Below, one piece after another: positions 1 to 8,400 of a stretch of DNA of 10,918 nucleotides. The stretch is from positions 5,290-16,207 of the forward strand of contig PACY01000055.1 of assembly GCA_002700405.1 (NCBI GenBank), in the 5' to 3' direction. The notes under the pieces were generated by a model. The model saw only the letters and a program-made list of their open reading frames with translations. It did not search any database and was not told the origin of the DNA. The position numbers and the translations under genes are program-made. Source of the stretch: Flavobacteriaceae bacterium (GTDB taxonomy: Bacteria > Bacteroidota > Bacteroidia > Flavobacteriales > Flavobacteriaceae). Position 1 is the first letter of the stretch; the number at the start of each line of letters is the position of its first letter.

Positions 1-459
1 GCAAAAAGTTATTATCATCTAGCTCCAATTTTTTCAAAAGATTCAAAAGAAACAATAATTGCGATTGAAAAACTTCAAGCATTTATAAACACCTTTCCTG
101 AATCTGAGTATATAGAAGAAGCTAATGAATTGGTTTTTGACTTAGATTTTAGATTGGAGATGAAAGCATATGATACGGCACTGCAATATAATACACTTAC
201 AGATTATCAAGCTTCTATAAAAGCTTTTGATAATTTCATATTGGATTTTCCAGGATCTAAACTAAGAGAAAAAGCTATGTATTATAGATTTGATTCTTCT
301 TACAGGCTTGCTTTAAATAGTGTTTCATGGAGGATGCAAGAGAGAATAGATAAAGCTACTGGCTATTATAATAGCTTAAAAAGAAGTTATGAATCATCTG
401 AACTTATAGATGATGCTGAAATAAAATTAAACGAATTAAACGAATTAAAAACAACATAA
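1..459 (+). CDS. bamD: BamD, outer membrane assembly lipoprotein (3' part; 5' end outside window)
   Basis: The frame is open from the first base to the TAA at 457-459, giving 152 C-terminal residues; the N-terminus with its lipoprotein signal lies upstream of the window. BamD is the TPR-repeat lipoprotein of the BAM complex, which inserts beta-barrel proteins into the outer membrane from its periplasmic face. Visible family hallmarks are helical TPR-like units containing the phrases FINTFPESEY and FDNFILDFPGSK, spaced like consecutive TPR helices, then YRFDSSYRLALNS, which closely resembles flavobacterial BamD. The tail is a charged helix ending in LNELNELK, encoded by a 9-bp tandem repeat. 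rpoZ follows after 11 bp, an arrangement I recall as common in flavobacteria. The family call rests on sequence resemblance from memory; a generic TPR lipoprotein is the alternative. Confidence 0.85.
   Translation, partial: AKSYYHLAPIFSKDSKETIIAIEKLQAFINTFPESEYIEEANELVFDLDFRLEMKAYDTALQYNTLTDYQASIKAFDNFILDFPGSKLREKAMYYRFDSSYRLALNSVSWRMQERIDKATGYYNSLKRSYESSELIDDAEIKLNELNELKTT
431..448 (+). repeat. 9-bp tandem duplication at the 3' end of bamD
   Basis: ACGAATTAA occurs twice in direct tandem (431-439 and 440-448), with a degenerate copy just upstream. It is in frame and encodes the LNELNEL tail of BamD. This looks like simple replication slippage at the tolerant C-terminus of the protein. Confidence 0.6.
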
Positions 460-470
460 CAACGAGAATT

Positions 471-800
471 ATGGATTTAAAAAAGACTAATGCAGCTCAA
501 ACTACAGAAACTTATAACAAAGAAGTTATTGAGGAAAAAACGGACAATATATATGAAGCAATCTCTATAATTGCTAAAAGAGCTGAGCAAATTAAAGGTG
601 ATGTTAAAAAAGAATTAATTGACAAGCTAGAAGAATTTGCTACATATAATGACAGTTTGGAAGAAATCTTTGAAAACAAAGAACAAATTGAAGTTTCTAA
701 GTTTTATGAAAAACTCCCTAAGGCTCATGCAATTGCTATACAAGAATGGTTAGAAGATAAAATTTACCACAGAGATAGTAATGAAGAAATAGAAGAATAA
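471..800 (+). CDS. rpoZ: RNA polymerase omega subunit, Bacteroidota type
   Basis: This 109-residue protein belongs to the omega/RPB6 family, the small subunit that helps fold and hold the beta' subunit of RNA polymerase. The conserved omega helix is visible as NIYEAISIIAKRAEQI (about residues 26-41), followed by the Bacteroidota-typical KKELIDKLEEFATYNDSLEE and a KFYEKLPKAHAIAIQEWL segment. The sequence is longer at the C-terminus and much more diverged than proteobacterial RpoZ, as is usual in this phylum. The ATG at 471 follows bamD by 11 bp with a weak purine-rich stretch (GAGAA) upstream, and coaBC begins 4 bp after its stop, so it sits inside a cotranscribed cluster. The protein is highly acidic, ending in EEIEE. 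Confidence 0.87.
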   Translation: MDLKKTNAAQTTETYNKEVIEEKTDNIYEAISIIAKRAEQIKGDVKKELIDKLEEFATYNDSLEEIFENKEQIEVSKFYEKLPKAHAIAIQEWLEDKIYHRDSNEEIEE

Positions 801-804
801 CTAC

Positions 805-2013
805 ATGTCAATTTTAAGCGGAAAAAAAATCCTACTAGGCATATCAGGTGGTATTGCCGCTTATAAATCTGCAATACTTGCAAGACTATTTATTAAACAC
901 GGGGCTGAAGTAAAAGTTGTAATGACCCCAGATGCTAAGGAGTTTATAACTCCTTTAACACTATCTACATTATCTAAAAATCCAGTATATTCTAGCTTTA
1001 CTTCTGAAGATGAAGATGAAGCATGGAATAATCATGTAGAGCTTGGAATGTGGGCTGACTTAATATTAATCTCTCCTGCCACTGCCAATACTTTATCAAA
1101 AATGGCGACAGGTAATTGTGATAACCTGCTTATAGCTGTTTACTTATCAGCAAAATGTCCAGTATATTTTGCACCAGCAATGGATTTAGATATGTATAAG
1201 CATCCTTCAACTAAAGAATCTATAGCTAAACTAACAGCTAACGGAAATATATTAATTCCTGCAGAAGTAGGTGAATTAGCAAGTGGTCTTGTTGGTGAGG
1301 GAAGGTTGGCTGAGCCAGATTCAATTTTAAATTTTATTGAGTCGGACATCCTAAATTCTTTGCCATTAAAGGGTAAAAAAATATTAGTTACAGCTGGGCC
1401 TACATATGAGGCAATTGACCCTGTAAGATATATATCAAATCATTCTAGTGGAAAAATGGGCTATGAGATTGCCAGAAAAGGTGCTGATCTTGGAGCTGAG
1501 ATATATTTAGTAAGTGGTCCTTCAAATCAAAAAATATCTCGTAGATCTATTAATTTAATCGATGTAGTTTCTTCAGAAGAAATGCATGAAAAAGTAATCA
1601 AATACTTTGAACAGGTGGATGTAGTTATAATGGCTGCTGCAGTAGCGGATTTTAAGCCTAAAGATTTTTCAAATAAAAAGATAAAGAAAGACAATATTAA
1701 GCCAAATATTGAGTTAGAAAAAACAAAGGATATTTTATTAGAATTAGGAAAGCTTAAGAAAAATCAGTTTTTAGTTGGTTTTGCTTTGGAAAACGAAAAT
1801 GAAATTAATAATTCTTTAAAAAAATTAAAAGAAAAGAATCTTGATTTAATTATCTTAAATTCTCTAAATGATAAGGGTGCTGGTTTTGGTACAGACACAA
1901 ACAAAATCACTATAATTAACAAAAATCAAGAGAAAATTAACTTTGATTTAAAAGAAAAATCTGAGGTTGCTCAGGATATTCTTGATCATATAATGACTGA
2001 AATAAATGTTTAG
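805..2013 (+). CDS. coaBC: Bifunctional phosphopantothenoylcysteine decarboxylase / phosphopantothenate-cysteine ligase (CoaBC, Dfp)
   Basis: CoaBC joins cysteine to 4'-phosphopantothenate (CoaB) and decarboxylates the product to 4'-phosphopantetheine (CoaC, FMN-dependent), both steps of coenzyme A synthesis in the cytosol. The 402 residues match the usual full length. The CoaC half (about 1-180) has GISGGIAAYKS at 12-22, the presumed catalytic His77 in HVELGMWAD, and PATANTLSKMATG at 91-103. The substrate-clamp motif reads PAMD (Asp127) where E. coli has PAMN (Asn125), and the flap reads ELASGLVGEGR with Ser160 where E. coli has catalytic Cys158. The CoaB half (about 188-400) has AGPTYEAIDPVRYISNHSSG with Asn212 at 197-216, AAAVADF at 277-283 and the KKIKK loop at 291-295. 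The last 8 bp overlap the next gene, suggesting translational coupling. Confidence 0.95.
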   Translation: MSILSGKKILLGISGGIAAYKSAILARLFIKHGAEVKVVMTPDAKEFITPLTLSTLSKNPVYSSFTSEDEDEAWNNHVELGMWADLILISPATANTLSKMATGNCDNLLIAVYLSAKCPVYFAPAMDLDMYKHPSTKESIAKLTANGNILIPAEVGELASGLVGEGRLAEPDSILNFIESDILNSLPLKGKKILVTAGPTYEAIDPVRYISNHSSGKMGYEIARKGADLGAEIYLVSGPSNQKISRRSINLIDVVSSEEMHEKVIKYFEQVDVVIMAAAVADFKPKDFSNKKIKKDNIKPNIELEKTKDILLELGKLKKNQFLVGFALENENEINNSLKKLKEKNLDLIILNSLNDKGAGFGTDTNKITIINKNQEKINFDLKEKSEVAQDILDHIMTEINV

Positions 2014-2893
2014 ATTAATTTTATTTGTTGCATTTTTTACAACATCTCTTTCAATTTCACAAGAGTTAGCTTGTACGGTTACAGTAGACGCTAGACAGAC
2101 TGGTAATGAAAATCTTCAGATTTTTAATTCACTTCAAAACCAATTGACAGAGTTTGTAAATAACTCTAAATGGACGAATAGAAAAATTAGAAATAACGAG
2201 AGGATTGAATGTAATATGTTTATTAATATTTCAAGTTATGATAATGATGTTTTTCAAGGAACTCTACAGATACAATCATCTAGACCTATCTATAATTCAT
2301 CATATAATTCTCCAGCTTACAATTTTAATGATAAGAATTTTACATTTAGATATCAGGAGTTTCAAAATATAAGATTTAACCCTGAGGTTTTTGAATCAAA
2401 TCTTGTTTCAGTAATAGCTTTTCATGTATACATGGTTTTAGGAATTGACGCGGATACTTTTGAGCCTAATAGCGGAGATTTATTTTATAGACAAGCACAA
2501 AAAATTCTAGACTTCTCTCAACAAAATGGTTTCAAAGGTTGGGCTCCAAATGATGGACTTCAATCGCGATACTATTTAATTGATAATGTTCTCTCACCTA
2601 CATATAAAGAATTTAGGACAGTCTTATATAACTATCACTATAAGGGGTTAGATTTTATGTCTACAGATTTAAAACAAGCTAAGAATAGTGTTGCTAAATC
2701 ACTTATGCTATTGGATCAAATGAATAATAGAAGACCTAATTCATTTATTTTAAGAGTGTTTTTTGATACCAAATCAAATGAAATACAAGACATTTTTAGT
2801 GGAGGCCCAAGTATACCAATAACCAATTTAATATCTACACTATCTAAAATTGCTCCAAATCATTCTGATAAATGGAGAAAAATTAGTTTTTAA
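2006..2893 (+). CDS. porD: DUF4835 family protein, PorD-like (type IX secretion associated)
   Basis: This 295-residue exported protein begins inside the end of coaBC (ATG at 2006, 8-bp overlap). A Sec signal peptide is clear: Arg3, a hydrophobic run to about residue 15, then SLSIS before Gln19, so cleavage after Ser18 would leave an N-terminal Gln. Cys23 and Cys69 could form a disulfide; there is no proper lipobox before Cys23. The mature start QELACTVTVDARQ, the phrase FVNNSKWTNRKI and the late motif RFYRQA-like FYRQAQKILDFS resemble the DUF4835 family, which sits between coaBC and recN in many flavobacteria. Some genome annotations call this family PorD of the type IX secretion system. Its biochemical role is not evident from the sequence. 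I am fairly sure of the family and less sure of the PorD function. Confidence 0.75.
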   Translation: MFRLILFVAFFTTSLSISQELACTVTVDARQTGNENLQIFNSLQNQLTEFVNNSKWTNRKIRNNERIECNMFINISSYDNDVFQGTLQIQSSRPIYNSSYNSPAYNFNDKNFTFRYQEFQNIRFNPEVFESNLVSVIAFHVYMVLGIDADTFEPNSGDLFYRQAQKILDFSQQNGFKGWAPNDGLQSRYYLIDNVLSPTYKEFRTVLYNYHYKGLDFMSTDLKQAKNSVAKSLMLLDQMNNRRPNSFILRVFFDTKSNEIQDIFSGGPSIPITNLISTLSKIAPNHSDKWRKISF

Positions 2894-2934
2894 AAAAAAA
2901 CACTAGTATTTTTAATAACCTAATTTAAAATCAA

Positions 2935-4587
2935 TTGTTAAAGACTTTATCAATAAAGAATTATGCTTTAATTGATGACCTTTCAGTAAGTTTTAATAAT
3001 GGTTTATCAATCATTACTGGAGAAACTGGTGCAGGTAAATCTATTTTAGTTGGAGGACTCTCTCTTATTCTGGGAAAAAGAGCTGATATATCGGTAGTAA
3101 AAGATGTATCAAAGAAATGTATAATTGAGGGGGTTTTTGATGTAGGAAACTATAATTTGAAATCAATTTTTAGTGAAAATGAAATTGATTATGAAACTGA
3201 AACAATAATTAGAAGGGAGATTCTAACTTCTGGAAAGTCTAGGGCTTTCATCAATGATTCTCCAGTGAATTTAAATCAATTATCGGTTATTAGCGATCAT
3301 ATCATTGACATACATTCCCAGCATCAAACGCTAGAATTAACACAAAATAATTTTCAATTTGAGGTAATTGATTCAATTTCAAACAATCTATCAATTATTG
3401 AAGAATATAAAAGCACTCTAGACCTATACAATACTAAACTAAAAGAACTAGAGGAATTAACTCAAAACAAAGATAAATTAATTAAAGCCCTTGATTATAA
3501 TCTGTTTTTAGCCAACGAAATTGAATCATCTAGTATTTTAAATGAAAACTTAGATACATTAGAGGAAGAACAGAAAAATTTGGCAAATTTTAATTTTATA
3601 AAAGAAGAATTAGTTCAAAGCAATCAACTGCTGTTAGATGAAAAATATGGATTAATTGCTACAATGAATAACTTAAAAAACTCTCTTAAGAGATTAAGTG
3701 AAAATTCTGATTCATATGAGGTTATTTTTAATAGATTCTCTTCAGTTTTAATAGAAGTTAACGATATAGCCAATGAGATTGAGAATAGCTCAGATAGTTT
3801 AGAAGAAAATCCAGTGAAATTAGAAGAAATTAATGGCAAGTTAAGCAGTATTCATAATCTATTTAGAAAGCATTCAGTTTCAACAATTGCCGAGCTTGAA
3901 GAGCTTTATAAAAGGCTTAGTGATAGCATTTCAATTTCTGAGAATATAGATCAAAAAATTGAACAAACTAGTTCTGAATGTGAGCATTTAAGAAGTCAAT
4001 TAGATGGTAAGGCTAATCTTATTCATAACAATAGAAAGGATAGTATACCAAATTTTACTTCTAAGATTGAAGAGATAATTCATGATTTAGGTATGAAAAA
4101 TGCAAAATTCAAAATCGATATTAGTAAACAGGATACTTTTTACTTAAACGGAAAAGATGATATAGCATTTTTATTTACTGCCAATAAAGGAAGCGACTAT
4201 AAACTTTTAAAGAAATCTGCTTCTGGTGGTGAGCTTTCAAGAATTATGCTTGCAATAAAATCAATATTAGCAAATTATCGACAATTGCCAACACTTATGT
4301 TTGATGAAATAGACACGGGTGTTTCTGGTGAAATATCACAAAAAATTGGAAATATAATGAAGCAGATGAGCAGAAAAATGCAAATATTCACCATTACTCA
4401 TCTACCACAAATAGCAGCAAAAGGCGAGTCTCATTATAAAGTATTAAAGACTCAAGAAAACCAGAAAACCATAACAAATATGGTTAAACTAACCAGTGAA
4501 GAGCGAATAGTTGAAATTGCTACAATGCTAGAGGGTGATAAGATTTCAGCCTCAGCAGTAGCTCATGCAAAACAGCTATTGAATTAG
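2935..4587 (+). CDS. recN: DNA repair ATPase RecN (SMC-like), TTG start
   Basis: RecN is a cytosolic SMC-like ATPase that acts on DNA ends in recombinational repair of double-strand breaks. The 550-residue length is normal for the family. The N-terminal head opens LKTLSIKNYALIDDLSV and has Walker A GETGAGKS at residues 29-36. The middle (about 150-400) is a heptad-rich, Glu/Leu/Lys-rich coiled coil. The C-terminal head has the ABC signature SGGELSR at 430-436, Walker B LMFDEID with Asp457 and Glu458, and the switch His489 in ITHLPQIA. The start must be TTG at 2935: an in-frame TAA lies at 2926-2928 and no ATG or GTG falls between. It follows DUF4835 by 41 bp, so it may be read through from that operon or have its own weak promoter. 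Confidence 0.94.
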   Translation: MLKTLSIKNYALIDDLSVSFNNGLSIITGETGAGKSILVGGLSLILGKRADISVVKDVSKKCIIEGVFDVGNYNLKSIFSENEIDYETETIIRREILTSGKSRAFINDSPVNLNQLSVISDHIIDIHSQHQTLELTQNNFQFEVIDSISNNLSIIEEYKSTLDLYNTKLKELEELTQNKDKLIKALDYNLFLANEIESSSILNENLDTLEEEQKNLANFNFIKEELVQSNQLLLDEKYGLIATMNNLKNSLKRLSENSDSYEVIFNRFSSVLIEVNDIANEIENSSDSLEENPVKLEEINGKLSSIHNLFRKHSVSTIAELEELYKRLSDSISISENIDQKIEQTSSECEHLRSQLDGKANLIHNNRKDSIPNFTSKIEEIIHDLGMKNAKFKIDISKQDTFYLNGKDDIAFLFTANKGSDYKLLKKSASGGELSRIMLAIKSILANYRQLPTLMFDEIDTGVSGEISQKIGNIMKQMSRKMQIFTITHLPQIAAKGESHYKVLKTQENQKTITNMVKLTSEERIVEIATMLEGDKISASAVAHAKQLLN

Positions 4588-4591
4588 TGAA

Positions 4592-4599
4592 TAAATTTG
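4592..4599 (+). promoter_or_regulatory. Possible Bacteroidota -7 element upstream of fabI
   Basis: TAAATTTG fits the Bacteroidota -7 consensus TAnnTTTG and lies 28 bp before the fabI ATG, inside the 40-bp recN-fabI gap. No convincing TTTG -33 element is found at the expected distance upstream, which here would fall in the end of recN. The call therefore rests on one half of the promoter in AT-rich DNA. Confidence 0.3.
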
Positions 4600-4612
4600 T
4601 TTAACTTTCAGG

Positions 4613-4624
4613 AAGATATATCTT
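4613..4624. promoter_or_regulatory. 12-bp perfect palindrome just ahead of fabI
   Basis: AAGATATATCTT is a perfect inverted repeat ending 3 bp before the fabI ATG at 4628. If the TAAATTTG at 4592 is a real -7 element, the palindrome would lie early in the transcript and over the ribosome binding region. That is a position suited to an operator for a dimeric repressor or to a small structure affecting initiation. A chance palindrome is quite possible in such AT-rich sequence. Confidence 0.3.
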
Positions 4625-4627
4625 AAC

Positions 4628-5440
4628 ATGTCAACTAACTTATTAAAAGGAAAAAGAGGAATTATTTTTGGAGCATTGGATGAAAATTCAATTGCTTGGA
4701 TAACTGCCGAAAGAGTTCATGAAGAAGGTGGTAGTTTTGTCTTGTCTAATGCACCAGTTGCTATGAGAATGGGACAAATTAATGAGCTTGCAAAAAAAAC
4801 TAATTCTGAGGTTATTGCAGCAGATGCTACTTCACTAGAGGATCTTGAAAATCTAGTAGCTGAATCCATGAAAATTTTAGGAGGAAAGCTAGATTTTATT
4901 TTACATTCAATAGGAATGTCAATTAACGTTAGAAAGGGTAGAGAGTATACTGATCAAAAGTATGAGTGGACTCAAAAAGGCACTGATGTCTCTGCTATGT
5001 CATTCCATAAAGTAATGCAGACTCTTTATAAACAGGATGCTATGAATGAGTGGGGGAGTATAGTGGCTTTAACCTATATGGCTGCTCAACGCGTTTTTCC
5101 AGATTATAATGATATGGCAGATAATAAAGCATACTTAGAAAGTATTGCAAGAAGTTTTGGCTATTTCTTTGGAAAAGACAAAAAAGTCAGAGTAAATACA
5201 ATCTCACAATCACCAACACCTACAACTGCGGGAATGGGAGTTAAAGGTTTTGATAGTTTTATTACCTATGCAGAGAAAATGTCTCCGCTTGGTAATGCTA
5301 CCGCCCTTGATTGTGCGAATTATACAATTACCCTATTTAGTGATCTTACAAAAAGAGTTACCCTACAGAATCTCTATAATGATGGAGGTTTTAGTAACAT
5401 GGGAGTAAGTGATGCTATAATCGATGATATATCGGAATAA
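4628..5440 (+). CDS. fabI: Enoyl-[acyl-carrier-protein] reductase FabI
   Basis: FabI carries out the last reduction of each fatty acid elongation cycle in the cytosol, using NAD(P)H to reduce trans-2-enoyl-ACP. The 270-residue sequence is an atypical short-chain dehydrogenase. It has the dinucleotide-binding start KRGIIFGALDENSIAW (about 9-24), an HSIGMS segment at 93-98 aligning with HSIGFA of E. coli, and the catalytic set Tyr150, Tyr160 and Lys167 with the same spacing as E. coli Tyr146, Tyr156 and Lys163. After the active site it reads NTISQSPTPTTAG where E. coli has NAISAGPIRTLA, and it carries the longer 100-140 region; I recall both as the Bacteroidota form. It starts 40 bp after recN and is followed after 24 bp by the secreted-protein gene. 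Triclosan-class inhibitors target this family, but sensitivity cannot be read from sequence. Confidence 0.93.
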   Translation: MSTNLLKGKRGIIFGALDENSIAWITAERVHEEGGSFVLSNAPVAMRMGQINELAKKTNSEVIAADATSLEDLENLVAESMKILGGKLDFILHSIGMSINVRKGREYTDQKYEWTQKGTDVSAMSFHKVMQTLYKQDAMNEWGSIVALTYMAAQRVFPDYNDMADNKAYLESIARSFGYFFGKDKKVRVNTISQSPTPTTAGMGVKGFDSFITYAEKMSPLGNATALDCANYTITLFSDLTKRVTLQNLYNDGGFSNMGVSDAIIDDISE

Positions 5441-5464
5441 AATAAATAACTTAAAAATTAGATT

Positions 5465-8400
5465 ATGAAAAAAAATTACATTTTAACACTATTATTATCA
5501 CTTCTATTTACTATTGGCTTTCAAGCCCAAGTTGTAATAGGAGAAGGTACTAATACTAGTCATATGGCTCCAGTAAACCCTTACTATGAGTATTCTTATA
5601 GTCAGACAATTTACACAGCTGCTCAAATTAATGCTTCTGGAACAATTACAGGAGTTCAATATTTTGCAACAGAATCTACTGGCTTAGAAAATACGGGTAC
5701 TTGGGATCTTTATATGGGACATACTGCTTTAGATGAGCATACACCAGATGGTACAAGTTATTCCTGGGTAGATCCTTCTACTCTTACACTAGTATATAGT
5801 GGCGCTGTTGAGGTAGTTGATGGGGTAGTAAGTATTACACTCGATACTCCATTTGAATATAATGGGACAGATAACCTTTTAGTAGCTGGACATGACACGA
5901 TGGATACTAATGATTATGACGCCAGTACTGATGATTTTTATGGTACAGAGACAGGTGGTCCTATTCGTTCACTAGTTACATATAATGACACTGATCCTAT
6001 TGATGGATCAGGCCCTCCAAATCCAAGTACTTTTCTTTCGATACAGAATGATGTACAAGTAAATATAGTTCTTGAGGGGATTACTCAATCATGTTCTAAT
6101 CCATCAGGTTTTAGTGTTGATAATATTATGGGTACTACTGCAGATGTGTCTTGGACATCAGCGAGCGACTATGGATGGGAGTATATTAATCTTACTTCTG
6201 AAGATGATGCTCCGGGTGATTCTGATTCGGGAACATCTGTTAGTGATGCTTCTGTAAGTGTTTCAGGGTTAACACCACTTACCGATTATATATTTTATGC
6301 TAGAACCGTTTGTGCTAGTGAAAATAGTGCTTGGAGTGCATTTCCTTTTACTACGGCATGTGCTGACCTTTTTGAACTTCCTTTTATAGAAGGATTTAAT
6401 GCTGTTGATCCAGCACCTTCTGAGACTGAAATTTGCTGGACAATACTTGATTTATCTCCAGATGAAGCACCAAATAATTATAGTTGGAACACAAATGGTG
6501 TTGGAAGTTTTGCTTTTGAAGGAGACCATGGAGCTTTCCTTTATACAGGGGGTAATCAAGGAAAGAATGATGATTATTTAATTTCTGCTAGATTAAATCT
6601 TACAGGAAACGATAGATTAAAATTTGCTGCTAAATCCTATACTGGACAACCAACAAATAGCATGGAGGTTTTAATGTCTAGCACAGGTAATGCTGCTGAA
6701 GATTTTACCATTGTTCTTAGTCAGACTACAGAATATGCCAGTGAAGATTGGACTGAGGTTTCAATTGACCTTTCAGCATATTCTGGAGCACATTATATTG
6801 CATTTCGCGTGCCTCCAACTGCTACCCCAGGATATTATATGCAATTAGATGCTGTTATAGTTGAGGTAAATCCTACTTGTGATACTCCTTTAAATGTTGC
6901 AATATCTAATATTACTTCTTCCTCTGCTGATGCTTCTTGGGATGCAGGAGGAACTGGTGAAACAGAATGGGAGTATATAGTTCAGACTGCAGGTGATCCT
7001 GATCCAACTGGAAGTGGTACTGAAGTTAGTACAAACGCAGTAACCTTAGATGGATTAACTCAAGGGGGTGAATATGATTTTTATGTTAGAGCTGTTTGCG
7101 GCACTGACAATTATAGTGAATGGACGCCTCTATACGGAGTATACTTTATGGTTCCACCAGTTGGAGGAGTATGTACAGATCCTATTGTAATAGATGCTTT
7201 ACCTTATAGTACTACAGATACTACAGAGAATTATCAAGATGATTATAGTGGTAGTGCTGGAGAAAACTGTAATGAATCTGCTGCTTATTATCTTAATGGT
7301 GATGATGTAGTGTATGGATATACCGCAACTAGTGATACATCAATTAATGTATTTATGTCTCCAGATGCTCTATATTCAGGAATATTTGTTTATGATTCTT
7401 GTGATGATATAGGAGTAGAGTGTGTTGCTGGTATAGGAGCTAGTGATGAGGATGATAGAGAATTTGATATGAATGTCTATAGTGGGACTACATACTATTT
7501 TGTAATTTCTACTTGGGCATCTCCACAAAGTGTTGGATATGATCTTGTAATTTCTGAAAACACATGTTCAGATCCTGTAATAATACCTACTACAAGTAAT
7601 TGTGATGCATCAACTGGAGAGTGGACAATTGATGTTGATGTTTCTGAATTAGGATCATCTTCATCATATGCTATTACTGATGACCTAGGAAATGTTCAGT
7701 ATGCTCAAACTACTGGAGTATTAACATTTGGACCTTATACTGGAAGTTCACCTGTTACTTTTACAGCTACAGGAGATGATTCAAATTGTGATCAGACATT
7801 TACCGTCTTATCATCTTGTCAAGCATGTGATGCTACTTATTCATCTGGCTGCGGCTATGGAGATGGTATTGTGTCGTTTACGATGGGCAATATTTATAAC
7901 TGGTCAGGATGTAATGATTCTGATGGTGAAAATGGTTATTCTGTCTACACAGGGAATGTTTCTGTAAACTGTCAGGACGAGGGATGTGATTATATCACTG
8001 ACTTAGCTCAAGGTGAAACTTATGATATTACAGTAGAGACAGGTTGGGGAGATCAGTGGGTTACAATCTGGATTGACTTTAATGATGATTATCAGTATAC
8101 TGAAGATGAAAAGATTGTTACGGATCATATTATAGCAGCTGGAATTGGTTCTGGGGATCACAGTGATACGTTCTCTGCTCTTATACCAGCAGATGCTAAT
8201 CTTGGCGAGCATACGCTAAGAATTAGAACAAACTATCAAGCAAGTTCAGGTGATCCTTGTACAACAGAATATTTATACGGTGAAGCTGAGGATTATGCTG
8301 TTGTTATAACAGAAGCATTAAGTATAAATGATGTGGAGCTTGCAGATCTTAGGATATATCCTAATCCAGTAGATGGAAATTATGTAACAATTAAATCCCC

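Noticed and set aside
1140..1349. Open frame on the - strand inside coaBC
   Set aside because: It lies wholly inside a well-supported gene on the other strand and its translation resembles no known family.
2057..2076. DUF4835 protein as a lipoprotein because of Cys23 after LA
   Set aside because: The residues before Cys23 are Glu-Leu-Ala, which do not fit the lipobox, and a better signal peptidase I site lies before Gln19.
2895..2915. A-run, CACTAGTA, T-run hairpin between the DUF4835 gene and recN
   Set aside because: The stem has a mismatch, almost no GC pairs and no room for a stable loop, so I do not call it a terminator.
3624..3839. Open frame on the - strand inside the recN coiled-coil region
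   Set aside because: It is an antisense shadow of an AT-rich coiled-coil segment with no family resemblance.
4296..4303. TATGTTTG matching the -7 consensus
   Set aside because: It lies in the Walker B coding sequence of recN with no -33 partner and no gene start nearby; chance match in AT-rich DNA.
6072..6581. Two short + strand open frames (6072-6257 and 6399-6581) within the secreted-protein gene, rich in Leu
   Set aside because: The apparent hydrophobicity comes from reading GAT/ACT/TCT-rich codons in another frame; both are embedded in an intact long gene.
7728..8212. Overlapping open frames on + (7728-7967) and - (8003-8212) within the GEVED region
   Set aside because: They are shadows of the intact 1034-residue frame with no start context or family similarity.
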